Positions 32,434 through 41,335 of a stretch of 64,000 bases of DNA are shown in pieces. A model generated the notes under the pieces. That model searched no databases, was not told the origin of the DNA, and saw only the letters and a list, made by a program, of their open reading frames with translations. The position numbers and the translations under genes are program-made. Position 1 is the first letter of the stretch, and every line of letters begins with the position of its first letter. The DNA is from an uncultured Lachnospiraceae bacterium (GTDB lineage: Bacteria; Bacillota; Clostridia; Lachnospirales; Lachnospiraceae), in the NCBI GenBank assembly GCA_934293375.1, contig CAKQYS010000005.1, positions 62,001 to 126,000 on the forward strand. Reading direction: 5' to 3'.

Positions 32434-35079
32434 TTATCTGTTGTATCTCTTCTTATCCATAACTGCAATGCCTGCCATTGCACCACCACTGAGGAATAAC
32501 AGGGCAATTCTGGTAAACAGATCACTGTCATCTCCGGTCTTCGGAGAGGTTGCATCCGCCTTGCTGCTGTTGGTCTTCGTGTTACTGCTCTTCGTGCTGT
32601 CTTTGGTATTGCTGCTCTCGGAACTGCTGTCCTTGCTATTGTCACGCTTGGTTGCTTCTTCTGTCGTCTCCTTGGAGCTGCTTTCCTCCTTCAGCTTGGC
32701 AATTTCCGTATTTTCATTCTGACGGAAACCGCAAACAGTACATTCCTGATGCATGGCTCCCTTCTGTTCAACCGTCGCTTTCCTGTCTACAACCCATGTC
32801 AGAACATGTGCTGCATTGTCTGCCTTGTCACCGCAGGCACATGCATGCCAGTGATTCGTCCCATCATACTTCCATTCCGTTCCATAGCTGTGTGTATGTG
32901 CAGCCGCTGCCTGAATTGCAAATGTCGTACTGCACGCTCCGTCCGTATACACAACTGTCAGTGTATGGGCTCCCACAGACAGACTTGCAAGATAATCCTG
33001 CTTCAATGTGATCACCGTAGAACCGGCAACCGCCGTGTACTTGTCAGCAGCAATGAGATTGCCATCCACCTTTACACCGGCAAATTTTGAGAAATCACCG
33101 TTCGCACGGAATGTCAATGTTCCGTCAGTATTCTGTGTCCATGCACCATTTGCGCCTTCGATAATCTGATAGTTCGGTGCCGGAGGTTCAACAGCAGAAA
33201 CAGTGATCAGAATCGGATCACTTGCCTTCTTGCTTGCAGTTTCCTTATATCGCACCTCATAGGTACCGGCAGCAAGACCGGTGATCTCGTCGCCCTGACA
33301 GGTGATCCAATCGATGTCGCCAACCTTACGATATTCCATCGCCTCCGTCACACCGGAAATTTTGCCATCACTCGCCCCTGCAGCACTGATCTGCACACCG
33401 TTTAAGCCGTCTGGCACAGGCTGTGTCGCCTTTTCCTTTAGATACAGCAACAAGCCATTTTCTCCATTGTCCTCCAGTATATAGCCGGTGCTGTCGCTGG
33501 TAAAGATTGTAGTATTGGTTGAATTGGCTACTACGGTTTTACCTGCATTGGTATCCACCGAGCTGACACCGACACGCGATGTAGCATCGAGGGCGTCAGT
33601 AACCGTTATTTTCTCGTCCTCGTCCAGATATACATTACCGCCCTTGTTTCCGGCAATCTTAACAGTACCGGAAAGGTTCAGTGTACCGCCACCAAAAGAA
33701 TACACAGCACCACCTTTATTATCTGCATAATTTCCGGTGATACTGCCGCCGGACATTGTAATTGTGCCCTGATAATTGTATATACCGCCACCGGCACCAT
33801 CATGGTCAAAGCTACTGCTGCCCTTTTCTACTACATTATCTGTGATGAATCCACCATACATATTAAATGTCTTAAAATTGCTCACACCGCCACCAGCACG
33901 GGCTGCATTTTTAGAGATGGTCGCCTGGCTGTTGGCAGCCATGGTAAAGGTACCATAATTATAGACACCGCCGGCACCATTGGTTGCAAAATTCGAGACG
34001 ATTGAGCCCCCGTTCATGCGGAACTCACCATAGTTACATACACCGCCACCAGCAACTGCTGTATTCAGGGTAATCGTACCAGCTTCCATGATAAAGGTAC
34101 CGCCGGAACCTCCATGGGGTTTCTTCCTTGTTCCACTGTTGTCAACACCACTGATGGAATTCTCTGAAATCGTACCGCCGTACATCGTAAAGGTCGCACC
34201 TTCCACATTCTTCACACCAGCATACAAATTACCGGCAACCGTACCGGAACGCATCTCAAATTCACCCTCATTGTACACACCGCCACCCTCGGAAGCATTG
34301 TTTCCCCTGGTGCTGTCATCACCAATGTTTCCTCCAAGCAGACTAAACTGTGCCTTTTGCTGATCATTTCCAGCGTTAAACACGGCACCGCCAAGATTGG
34401 ATGCCTTATTGAGGTTCATGGTACCGCCATACATATGGAAGACTGCATAAGCGTCACTGGTGGCTGCATTATAGACACCCGCACCATTCACATCCTGATT
34501 TTTGGTGATCCATCCACCGTACATATCAAAGATAGCCCCTGCTTCGTTGCTCACACCACCGCCACAAAAGCCGGCACTTTCATTGTTATTGCCGATGATT
34601 GCACCGTTGTACAGACTGAGCTGGCCTTCGTTCTGAATACCTCTGCCTAGATAGCCGCTACCGTGCGTAATCTTGCCACCCTTTTCTCCGTTCGGATTGC
34701 CATCCTCAAAGCAGTCTGTAATGGTAAGCATTGCAGCTTTATCCACATAAATTACAGCGATCGGCGCACGATATGTACCTGCGTTGCAACTGATGGTTTT
34801 GCCATTGAGGCAGAGATTTACATTAAATCTACATTCCCATGTTGTACTGCGCTCCACATTATCTGTCAAATAATAGTTACCATTCTGCTGGATCTCATCG
34901 AGACTGGAAATGCCGATCCATGTCATATTCTCGTCATGTCCTGTATGACTGGAACGCAACTGACCCGCACACATGCAATGCTTATGCCCATTTCCCTCTG
35001 CCCGTGCATTGGCAGGCAGCCATCCCACTACCATGGAAACACAAAGCAGAATCGCTAATAATTTCTTCTTTCTCCTCAT
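32434..35079 (-). CDS. Sortase-anchored beta-helix surface protein (881 aa)
   Basis: Start ATG 35079 lies after GGGGG; the signal peptide is MRRKKKLLAILLCVSMVVGWLPANARAE. Residues about 90-480 are many imperfect repeats of the form F-x-M-x-G-G-x-I-x-x-N with N-x-G-x-F linkers, as in right-handed parallel beta-helices of surface adhesins. Two or more small beta domains follow (480-760, including SKFAGVKVDGNLIAADKYTAV, an X2-type segment), then a repeat-poor HSYGTEWKYDGTNHWHACACG zinc-ribbon-like module. A Ser/Thr/Lys spacer leads to the sorting signal SPKTGDD, hydrophobic helix and KKRYNR tail. It should be bound to the wall by a sortase of the (S/N)PxTG-reading class, which is not in this window. 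The ligand is unknown. Confidence 0.88.
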   Translation of the reverse strand: MRRKKKLLAILLCVSMVVGWLPANARAEGNGHKHCMCAGQLRSSHTGHDENMTWIGISSLDEIQQNGNYYLTDNVERSTTWECRFNVNLCLNGKTISCNAGTYRAPIAVIYVDKAAMLTITDCFEDGNPNGEKGGKITHGSGYLGRGIQNEGQLSLYNGAIIGNNNESAGFCGGGVSNEAGAIFDMYGGWITKNQDVNGAGVYNAATSDAYAVFHMYGGTMNLNKASNLGGAVFNAGNDQQKAQFSLLGGNIGDDSTRGNNASEGGGVYNEGEFEMRSGTVAGNLYAGVKNVEGATFTMYGGTISENSISGVDNSGTRKKPHGGSGGTFIMEAGTITLNTAVAGGGVCNYGEFRMNGGSIVSNFATNGAGGVYNYGTFTMAANSQATISKNAARAGGGVSNFKTFNMYGGFITDNVVEKGSSSFDHDGAGGGIYNYQGTITMSGGSITGNYADNKGGAVYSFGGGTLNLSGTVKIAGNKGGNVYLDEDEKITVTDALDATSRVGVSSVDTNAGKTVVANSTNTTIFTSDSTGYILEDNGENGLLLYLKEKATQPVPDGLNGVQISAAGASDGKISGVTEAMEYRKVGDIDWITCQGDEITGLAAGTYEVRYKETASKKASDPILITVSAVEPPAPNYQIIEGANGAWTQNTDGTLTFRANGDFSKFAGVKVDGNLIAADKYTAVAGSTVITLKQDYLASLSVGAHTLTVVYTDGACSTTFAIQAAAAHTHSYGTEWKYDGTNHWHACACGDKADNAAHVLTWVVDRKATVEQKGAMHQECTVCGFRQNENTEIAKLKEESSSKETTEEATKRDNSKDSSSESSNTKDSTKSSNTKTNSSKADATSPKTGDDSDLFTRIALLFLSGGAMAGIAVMDKKRYNR

Positions 35080-35111
35080 GATCAAGTCCCCCTTCATAAT
35101 ATATATGCGGC

Positions 35112-35130
35112 AGAATGCGATCTGCATTCT
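35112..35130. repeat. 7-bp palindrome in the leader of the surface protein gene
   Basis: AGAATGC, 5 bp, GCATTCT between promoter and start codon. It may be a repressor site or RNA hairpin; nothing else supports a role. Confidence 0.4.
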
Positions 35131-35155
35131 AAGCCAAACTTACTTATACAAAGAT

Positions 35156-35184
35156 ATTATACCTGATTCTTCCAAAAATCTCAA
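35156..35184 (-). promoter_or_regulatory. Promoter of the surface protein gene
   Basis: TTGAGA (35179-35184), 17-bp spacer and TATAAT (35156-35161) on the minus strand, just downstream of the ABC ATPase gene. Confidence 0.85.
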
Positions 35185-35204
35185 GGAATGTATGCACACT
35201 TGAT

Positions 35205-35876
35205 TCAGGATGTGCAATCCATAATGCTTCCATCCTGAATGATTATCTTTTGATCTGTATGTTTTGCTATATTCTCATCGTGCGTAACCACCAGGATTGT
35301 CTTTCCCTGTTTATGCACCTGATCCAGCAGCGCCATAATACTCTGTCCGGTTTCGTAATCCAGTGCACCTGTCGGTTCATCTGCCAGGATCAGGGCAGGA
35401 TCCCGCACCAATGCCCTTGCAATGGCAACTCTTTGTTTCTGTCCACCGGATATTTGATCCGGATATTGATTTCGCAGATCGCCGATCTCCAATTTGTCAA
35501 GCTGCTCTAACACTCTCTTTTTTACCTGGGAGCCTGCCATATGATCTGCCTGCAAGGGAAGCGCTACATTTTCATATACGGAATAATCATTCATCAGGGC
35601 AAAATGCTGAAATACAAATCCTATATATTTTTTTCGATATTTCCACATCTGATTGACCGGAATCTTTGATACATCCTCATTCATAAATGTCACGGTTCCA
35701 TCCGTTACCTGATCCAAAAAGCCCAGTATATTGAGCAATGTAGACTTTCCGGAACCACTCCGTCCCATAAGTGAGATATAATCTCCCTCCTGTATCTGCA
35801 TGGATATATTCTTTAATGCATGGGTTTCATATGCCGCACCCTTATATATTTTATTTACATTTGTTATCTGTATCAT
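35205..35876 (-). CDS. ABC transporter ATPase (MacB/LolD-like)
   Basis: This 223-residue ATPase has Walker A GRSGSGKST, the Q-loop in FVFQHFALMNDYSVYENV, signature ISGGQKQRVAIARAL, Walker B LILADEPTGALD and VVTHDE. The sequence belongs to the MacB/LolD/FtsE-type class that works with FtsX-like permeases by mechanotransmission rather than classic import. It overlaps the preceding permease stop by 4 bp (ATGA) and is the last gene of a four-gene operon. Likely roles are lipid, peptide or antibiotic handling at the membrane surface. Confidence 0.9.
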   Translation of the reverse strand: MIQITNVNKIYKGAAYETHALKNISMQIQEGDYISLMGRSGSGKSTLLNILGFLDQVTDGTVTFMNEDVSKIPVNQMWKYRKKYIGFVFQHFALMNDYSVYENVALPLQADHMAGSQVKKRVLEQLDKLEIGDLRNQYPDQISGGQKQRVAIARALVRDPALILADEPTGALDYETGQSIMALLDQVHKQGKTILVVTHDENIAKHTDQKIIIQDGSIMDCTS

Positions 35877-37072
35877 CTGAATGCACCTCCGATATAATCT
35901 GTCATTTTATGCTTTATAATGCCTCTGTAAGATACATAACTGACCACAAATGCCAGAATTACAATCATAATTACGACCATAGGAATCGCCATATGGTTGT
36001 GTACATATCTTTTTTCCCCATTCAGTCCTCTCGCATAGAATGCGATGGCAAGGCTGCCTGCCAGAACCAGTTTTATCAGGATTTCCAACATGATAATCAT
36101 ATAGATCTGCAGGTTGGATACGCCCTGTATATACATGATTCCAAAATCATATTGTCTGCTATAAACATCCGCCAATGAAGCTGACCCAATGGCACATACG
36201 GCAATGAGCAATGTAAATATGCACAAAACGCCTATCGCATCAAACAGCTCTTTGTTCTCCTGCCTGTATTCTGCAATGATCTCCTCCACCGATTTGCTAT
36301 ACATTTTGACGCCACATGCATCTGCAAGCTGTCTGATCTCCTTTTGGGTATCTTGCAGTTGATCCTTCTCGGTCCGGACAAAATGCCGGTTATACGAATT
36401 CAAAAATATCAGATCCATTGTATCGGATTCTTTGACAGCCGGGTGTGCACATACCATATACTGATCCAGAGAAACAATGCCCGGAATACTGCCTAAAATC
36501 GGGAATCCGATATACCCGCTGCCCTTTTCCAGCACACCTGCAACCACAAACTTTCTGTTCTGATACCTATCTGTGATCACATCTCCTACAGACCATGTAT
36601 CCTGCAGATCATATCCTATATATACCGGCCATACCGAACTATCACACATATCTTCCGTAAGCGTGATTTCCTTTCCGGCGATATCTCTGAGTTCACATAT
36701 CCCGGATGTGATCTGATCCAGGTAGAGTACATCCTGTTTCTCACCGTCTTTTTCCTGTATGCTGATGGGTGTCTCACTGCTGTATCCATATTGCTCCGGA
36801 TATTTCTCCTGCAGCATTGAGGCAAATGCTATCACCCTGTCATTATAAAGATCATCTTCACTGGTATGATCATATATCACAGCAATATTGATGAGCTGTT
36901 CCTCATGTATCAGATAATTCTTCAACATATGAATCTGATAGTTCGCCTGCTCCCGAATCATCAGCACCATATCCAGCATATAAATCGCAATGGCGGCCAC
37001 AATCACCACCAAAAGAAAATTGAGTCTTCTGCGGTACAGATCAAACCATACCGTCCGTAATGTCAATCCCAT
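35873..37072 (-). CDS. FtsX-like ABC permease with large extracellular domain
   Basis: Start ATG 37072 follows GGAGGTGT; upstream codons in the frame belong to the previous gene's end. The 399-residue protein has one N-terminal helix (LNFLLVVIVAAIAIYMLDMVL), an outside domain of about 200 residues (SSETPISIQEKDGE..IVSLDQYMVCAH), then three helices (LLIAVCAIGSASLADVY; MIIMLEILIKLVLAG; MVVIMIVILAFVVSYV). This is the type VII ABC permease topology. It pairs with the next permease gene and the ATPase. No family name is recognised. Confidence 0.75.
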   Translation of the reverse strand: MGLTLRTVWFDLYRRRLNFLLVVIVAAIAIYMLDMVLMIREQANYQIHMLKNYLIHEEQLINIAVIYDHTSEDDLYNDRVIAFASMLQEKYPEQYGYSSETPISIQEKDGEKQDVLYLDQITSGICELRDIAGKEITLTEDMCDSSVWPVYIGYDLQDTWSVGDVITDRYQNRKFVVAGVLEKGSGYIGFPILGSIPGIVSLDQYMVCAHPAVKESDTMDLIFLNSYNRHFVRTEKDQLQDTQKEIRQLADACGVKMYSKSVEEIIAEYRQENKELFDAIGVLCIFTLLIAVCAIGSASLADVYSRQYDFGIMYIQGVSNLQIYMIIMLEILIKLVLAGSLAIAFYARGLNGEKRYVHNHMAIPMVVIMIVILAFVVSYVSYRGIIKHKMTDYIGGAFR

Positions 37073-37073
37073 A

Positions 37074-38132
37074 CTACACCTCCAGTCCTTCACATGGCAT
37101 TTCCCGTGTCATCTTATATACCGGAAGCAATATAATTACCAGAGAAATCATGACCACAAACAGAATACTGCCTGCCAATTTACCCATATCCATGATAATC
37201 CCCTGTTCTGCACCCATCGTCTTTGAAAGGATCCACTGTATCAGCCATACTACAACAACCGCACACATGGCGATCCTTAACATCTCTCTGTAAAGAAGTC
37301 CTATCAGATGCCAGGTTCCATATCCCCATATCTTACGAATCACCATCTCCTGTTTTCTGCGCAGGATCCAGAATTCTGATACAATGACACAGTTGATCAC
37401 AGAAAACAGACCAATCAGCCAATAAAAATCCTGATCCGTAGACCGGTCGATATCGATCTGCCCCACCATGCCCGGCTGACACACCATACTGCTGTCCTCT
37501 CCGTAACCGTCAATCTGTGTCTGCAAGGTCTGCATATATTCTGACAAGTCACATTGATCTGAAACAGCCTTAAATACCAGTTTCCCATCCATCTGAAGCA
37601 TCTTCTTACAGTTGCTGATGCTGTCCGGATCCCATATGACTGCGACACTACAAAACATGTCTGCCTGATCCCCTCCTAGCTGAGCAGCTATATCATACTG
37701 CTCGCCGTTTACGGTAATATATGCCTTGTCACCATCCCGACTCACATAGGACTGTAGATTGTTCCCCACGGCAGCCTGTCTTTTTGCAGGAATTTGGGAT
37801 GGAATCACACCATCCTGTACAGGATAGTTCATAGGTTCATTCTGCACAACCACCTGTACGGTTTCGCCATGATAGATCTGAAAATCATCATAATATGCCA
37901 GATTATCATCTAAAAATATGATCCCGGGGCATTTTGCTATTGTCTCCATAATCGCATCCGCATGGGAGGCATCCGCAATCTGCACCTGATAACTGCTTCT
38001 GTATTCATAGTGATTCACTTCCTTTAATGCATCCTGAAATCTCTGGTATAAATTTACGCCATTCAAAAATGCAAAAAAGGAAATAGCAATTCCTGCAAAT
38101 AAAATACAGGATGTCAATCGGCTTCCCTTCAT
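37074..38132 (-). CDS. FtsX-like ABC permease (second subunit)
   Basis: This 352-residue protein has an N-terminal helix (SCILFAGIAISFFAFLNGV), an extracellular region (about 35-215) and C-terminal helices. The cytosolic RRKQEMVIRKIWGYGTWHLIGLLYREML motif is typical of FtsX/MacB-like permeases contacting the ATPase. It overlaps the preceding anchored-protein gene by 4 bp (ATGA) and stops 1 bp before the next permease start, indicating translational coupling. It likely forms a heterodimer with the following permease. Confidence 0.75.
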   Translation of the reverse strand: MKGSRLTSCILFAGIAISFFAFLNGVNLYQRFQDALKEVNHYEYRSSYQVQIADASHADAIMETIAKCPGIIFLDDNLAYYDDFQIYHGETVQVVVQNEPMNYPVQDGVIPSQIPAKRQAAVGNNLQSYVSRDGDKAYITVNGEQYDIAAQLGGDQADMFCSVAVIWDPDSISNCKKMLQMDGKLVFKAVSDQCDLSEYMQTLQTQIDGYGEDSSMVCQPGMVGQIDIDRSTDQDFYWLIGLFSVINCVIVSEFWILRRKQEMVIRKIWGYGTWHLIGLLYREMLRIAMCAVVVVWLIQWILSKTMGAEQGIIMDMGKLAGSILFVVMISLVIILLPVYKMTREMPCEGLEV

Positions 38133-38653
38133 TCCTGATACCCCTCTTCTGTTGTATCCTCTGTTTCTTCAAAATATACATGTATCTTTTCCGATAACCA
38201 TGTAATATTCCGGCATGACATATTCATACTATGCTGTATAATCCCTGTCGTACCCGCAGAAGCAGTAATCTCTACTATCAGTTTTCCTTCCTCTCCTTGT
38301 ATGACTGGTGTCTCATAATCAATCTCCTCATCTTGGAATGTCACAGAGGCAATCTGTTTTCCATTTTCTATATATACATCAACCTTAACCTCTCCCTTTT
38401 GCGTGGATCCCGAAAATTGACACTGATAGCGATATGCCGGATTCATATCTTCCATAAACTTTGCCTCGATCTCCTGTGTCGGATCTTTTTTATTGATCTC
38501 CGTCATATCCACATAACCACCCTTGGAATTTTCCATCTGTGTCCACTGCACACACCAGATTCCAAAAACGATCGCAATCAACACAATTACACACAATGTA
38601 ACGACCCCTATTTTTTTATTAACCGGTTTTGATGTTGGCTTTCTATATCTCAT
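38129..38653 (-). CDS. Membrane-anchored extracellular protein of the ABC operon (174 aa, unknown)
   Basis: Start ATG 38653 follows AAAGGAGG; the frame extends further upstream but lacks a ribosome site. There is a basic N-terminus, one membrane helix (IGVVTLCVIVLIAIVFGIW), and a beta-rich outer domain (YRYQCQFSGSTQKGEVKVDVYIENGKQIASV). No cysteine lipobox is present. It is the first complete gene of the four-gene ABC/FtsX operon, so it may act as adaptor or sensor of the transporter. I do not recognise the family. Confidence 0.7.
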   Translation of the reverse strand: MRYRKPTSKPVNKKIGVVTLCVIVLIAIVFGIWCVQWTQMENSKGGYVDMTEINKKDPTQEIEAKFMEDMNPAYRYQCQFSGSTQKGEVKVDVYIENGKQIASVTFQDEEIDYETPVIQGEEGKLIVEITASAGTTGIIQHSMNMSCRNITWLSEKIHVYFEETEDTTEEGYQE

Positions 38654-38655
38654 TG

Positions 38656-38703
38656 CTACCTCCTTTTCTTTCGTAAAACGCTCAGATCTGATAATGTAAC
38701 CAT
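38656..38703 (-). CDS. Possible 15-residue upstream ORF (leader)
   Basis: A short frame, ATG 38703 to TAG 38656, would encode MVTLSDLSVLRKKRR, behind a GGAGGGAGG site. It stops 2 bp before the next gene's ATG, with its stop inside that gene's ribosome site, so it could couple translation. It overlaps a candidate -10 element at 38699-38704, so it would not be read on any transcript starting there. Coding is unproven. Confidence 0.3.
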   Translation of the reverse strand: MVTLSDLSVLRKKRR

Positions 38704-38737
38704 ACCTCCCTCCTTCGATTTTTACAAGTCGTTTTGC

Positions 38738-38767
38738 ACGAACGACACTTTTCACGACATGAACGAC
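38738..38767 (-). promoter_or_regulatory. LytTR-type direct repeat pair, proximal
   Basis: On the minus strand GTCGTTCAT (38759-38767), 12 bp, GTCGTTCGT (38738-38746). The distance to a possible -10, TATGGT (38699-38704), is 33 bp, close to that of the distal pair. The 9-N12-9 layout is known for LytTR regulators such as ComE, BlpR and BrsR. Confidence 0.45.
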
Positions 38768-38826
38768 ACACCTTTATTGTCTCATGACCAGATCAGGTCT
38801 TGCAAGGTGCATCCGTCCACATCTTC

Positions 38827-38894
38827 ATAATAGCAGATTTTTCCAACAAAAACCGAAATTTGGGATGAATGGTCAAAAATTTGGGATGAACGGT
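38827..38894 (-). promoter_or_regulatory. LytTR-type direct repeat pair with -10 element, distal promoter
   Basis: ACCGTTCAT (38886-38894), 12 bp, ACCATTCAT (38865-38873) on the minus strand, then 32 bp to TATTAT (38827-38832). No good -35 is present, as expected for an activated promoter. It drives the ABC/FtsX operon. The cognate regulator is not in this window. Confidence 0.65.
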
Positions 38895-38902
38895 AAAAAT
38901 AG

Positions 38903-38933
38903 AATAAAAGAACTGCCACACGAGGTGTGACAG
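38903..38933 (-). terminator. Terminator after the DUF1700-type gene
   Basis: Minus-strand CTGTCACAC-CTC-GTGTGGCAG stem (one G-T pair) followed by TTCTTTTATTC, 18 bp after the gene. Confidence 0.8.
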
Positions 38934-38951
38934 TCTGTTCTGTTCCTTATT

Positions 38952-39449
38952 CTATTCTATAAAGAAGCGGATCAATGTGATCACCAGAAATCCCACCAGC
39001 AGAAATGGCAGCAGCATCCATAATAATGAAAACAGTCCGGCAACCAATAATATGATCAAAGCTATGACTGCGATCAGGATCAAAGCCCCCAGCAGCTTTC
39101 CATACCAGCTGTTAAGCTTGAAAGCACCATACTTGACATCTACATTGCCATCAGAATCCATACGCATATGCAACCCCCGTTCCTCATCGGGCTGCCGCGA
39201 TGTGTCCTCCTGTGTGTGTGCATATGTGCGCTCCTGCCGCTTATCGCCCGCATTCTGGGAAGCAATCACTGTCTTAGCGATCACATTGCCACTCCCAAGT
39301 GTCCGAATCACTTCCTCCTCGGTTCTGCCTGCCCGCACCTCATCCGCAATATACTGACTATAGTATTGAAGCGTGTCTGAAATCACAGCACCGGACACTT
39401 CTCCTTCCAATGCATTTTCCAATTCAGCTAAAAATGATGCCTTATCCAT
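38952..39449 (-). CDS. DUF1700/HAAS-type membrane protein
   Basis: This 165-residue protein starts with the helical HAAS-like module (FLAELENALEGEVSGAVISDTLQYYSQYIADEVRAGRTEEEVIRTLGSGNVIAKTVI), which many Firmicutes place beside PadR regulators. A charged linker and a C-terminal pair of membrane helices (LLGALILIAVIALIILLVAGLF; LLPFLLVGFLVITLI) follow. No PadR gene is adjacent. It ends at a terminator, and its upstream neighbour, 23 bp away, is an unknown soluble protein likely on the same transcript. Function is unknown. Confidence 0.78.
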   Translation of the reverse strand: MDKASFLAELENALEGEVSGAVISDTLQYYSQYIADEVRAGRTEEEVIRTLGSGNVIAKTVIASQNAGDKRQERTYAHTQEDTSRQPDEERGLHMRMDSDGNVDVKYGAFKLNSWYGKLLGALILIAVIALIILLVAGLFSLLWMLLPFLLVGFLVITLIRFFIE

Positions 39450-39472
39450 TCTGGTCTCCTTTCTTATGCCGG

Positions 39473-40183
39473 CTAGCCTTCCGGATACAGTCTTCCCTTA
39501 TGCAGCTCTGGCACACTGTCTCTTGGCTCCACATTCTCCTTGCTGACAGCCTTTCGCTCTCCGGGAAGAAGCTTGATCACGCCGATATCAAATGTACAAT
39601 AAATAGGCTGCTCGCCTGCATTCTCCACATAGATCACAAGCCCACCGATAAAACAGCTGTAAAACTCCATATGTCGGTAATGCGGAAAATATCCAATATC
39701 AACATAACCCTCCATAGAGGTCCCCTGACCGTCGATCACAACGCTCGGCTGTACAGAACCCTCCTGCACGGTCATGTGCAAAGGAATCTTCTCGCCCATC
39801 ATACTTGCGGCCGCATATTCGAAGAAATACTCGCGATGATCGGAGAAAACCAACAATGCCGACTGGTCATCCACCTCATATTCTTTCACCTGATTCCGGT
39901 ACTTCTCGGACATATCCACCCACTCAGGAATTGCCTCAAAGGTATCCTCTACCTCGAAATCACAGTCATCCATACGACAATAATAATCAGAGTTTCTGGT
40001 ATGCAGTACGATCTCTTCTGATGCTTCTAATATATCATACCCTGTAATCGGAGAAGTATGAACATAGGTTGTATCCATAATGTCAGCGTGTCCATTGACA
40101 TTGCCACATGCCTGAAATATCACCTGTCCATCCGCTCTCTCACTCTTATGCAAAAACCATTGATATAAATAAACCTTCTGCAT
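39473..40183 (-). CDS. Conserved hypothetical protein (236 aa)
   Basis: A soluble, beta-rich protein with no signal peptide or membrane helix. It starts with GGAAGGAAGGTG before ATG 40183. Visible stretches are YLYQWFLHKSERADG, ITGYDILEASEEIVLHTRNSDYYCRMDDCDF and YCTFDIGVIKLLPGERKAV. I do not recognise a family. It shares a transcript with the DUF1700-type gene (23 bp) and has its own promoter. The DUF1700-type partner suggests a regulatory or membrane-related role, but nothing more can be said. Confidence 0.6.
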   Translation of the reverse strand: MQKVYLYQWFLHKSERADGQVIFQACGNVNGHADIMDTTYVHTSPITGYDILEASEEIVLHTRNSDYYCRMDDCDFEVEDTFEAIPEWVDMSEKYRNQVKEYEVDDQSALLVFSDHREYFFEYAAASMMGEKIPLHMTVQEGSVQPSVVIDGQGTSMEGYVDIGYFPHYRHMEFYSCFIGGLVIYVENAGEQPIYCTFDIGVIKLLPGERKAVSKENVEPRDSVPELHKGRLYPEG

Positions 40184-40223
40184 GAAATCACCTTCCTTCC
40201 AGTCTTCCCCCTTCGTTATCGTT

Positions 40224-40252
40224 ATTCTAACAAATTGTATAAATAATTACAA
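40224..40252 (-). promoter_or_regulatory. Promoter of the hypothetical/DUF1700-type gene pair
   Basis: TTGTAA (40247-40252), 17-bp spacer and TAGAAT (40224-40229) on the minus strand, about 40 bp before the start codon. Confidence 0.65.
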
Positions 40253-40354
40253 GACAGATCAGACATTTACACACGCCTATTTTTCTTTACAAGCCTTATA
40301 AAATAGAATAAAATGGGAATAACTAATTTGGAATCTTAATTACAGGAGGACAGC

Positions 40355-41308
40355 ATGGAATTGAATGATATTACGGCACTTGCAACTGCCATCAGAGACA
40401 ATATACAAAAGGTTATCATTGGCAAGGAACAGACGATCACCCTGATGATCACCGCTCTGTTTTCCGGGGGACATATATTATTGGAGGACACTCCCGGAAC
40501 CGGCAAGACGCTGCTCGCCAAATCACTTGCATCATCCATCCATGCCGACTGCCGCCGGATACAGTTCACACCGGACCTGCTTCCTTCTGATATCACCGGG
40601 CTGCATATGTTTGACCCGCAGGAAAATGTATTTCGATTTATTCCCGGCCCGGCTTTTTCCAATATTCTGCTTGCTGATGAAATCAATCGTGCTACACCAA
40701 GAACACAGTCAGCACTCTTGGAATGCATGGCAGAGACACAGATCACGGTGGATGGCAGCACCTATCCCTTAGAGCGTCCGTTTTTTGTCATTGCAACCGA
40801 GAATCCTGTTGAGACTGCCGGCACATTTCCACTGCCCGAAGCACAGCTGGATCGTTTCATTATGAGACTACCAATGAAAATGCCTACCAATGCTGAAGAG
40901 ATGGATATTCTGTCACGGTTTATGAATCAGGATCCCTATACTGAATTACAGGCGGTATGTGAAGGTGCTGACATTGTAGATGCGAGCCGGCAGATCCGGA
41001 ATATCTATGTACACAAATGTGTCCGGCAATACATGGTAGATCTGGTACAGGCAACCAGACATCATTCTGCCGTCCGGCTCGGAGCCAGCCCTAGAAGTGC
41101 ACTTGCCCTGTTAACCGCATGTCAGGCTTATGCAGCAATATGCGGCAGCAGCTATGTCACACCGGATCATGTCAAGCATCTTGCAGTTCCCGTACTCGCC
41201 CACAGACTCCTAATGCAAAATGGGCGCAGCACCACCAAAGATACCGAAGATCTGATTCGCGAGCTTCTTGGTTCCGTATCCGTTCCAACCGAGGACTGGA
41301 CATGCTGA
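40355..41308 (+). CDS. MoxR-type AAA+ ATPase
   Basis: This 317-residue ATPase has Walker A LEDTPGTGKTLLAK, the MoxR region RIQFTPDLLPSDITG, Walker B NILLADEINRATPRTQSALLECM, sensor FFVIATENPVETAGTFPLPEAQLDRF and the C-terminal lid (RLGASPRSALALL). MoxR ATPases act as chaperones that activate or insert partner proteins, commonly with DUF58 proteins. It starts with AGGAGG before ATG 40355 and leads an operon with the DUF58 gene (27 bp) and a membrane protein gene. Confidence 0.93.
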   Translation: MELNDITALATAIRDNIQKVIIGKEQTITLMITALFSGGHILLEDTPGTGKTLLAKSLASSIHADCRRIQFTPDLLPSDITGLHMFDPQENVFRFIPGPAFSNILLADEINRATPRTQSALLECMAETQITVDGSTYPLERPFFVIATENPVETAGTFPLPEAQLDRFIMRLPMKMPTNAEEMDILSRFMNQDPYTELQAVCEGADIVDASRQIRNIYVHKCVRQYMVDLVQATRHHSAVRLGASPRSALALLTACQAYAAICGSSYVTPDHVKHLAVPVLAHRLLMQNGRSTTKDTEDLIRELLGSVSVPTEDWTC

Positions 41309-41335
41309 TCATGCACGAGAGAAAGGAGCAGTCCT

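Noticed and set aside
35112..35130. Invertible promoter for phase variation of the surface protein
   Set aside because: The inverted repeat is only 7 bp, does not flank the promoter, and no invertase gene is nearby.
38738..38894. CRISPR-like repeats
   Set aside because: Only two pairs of short, imperfect direct repeats with different sequences exist; they fit transcription factor sites.
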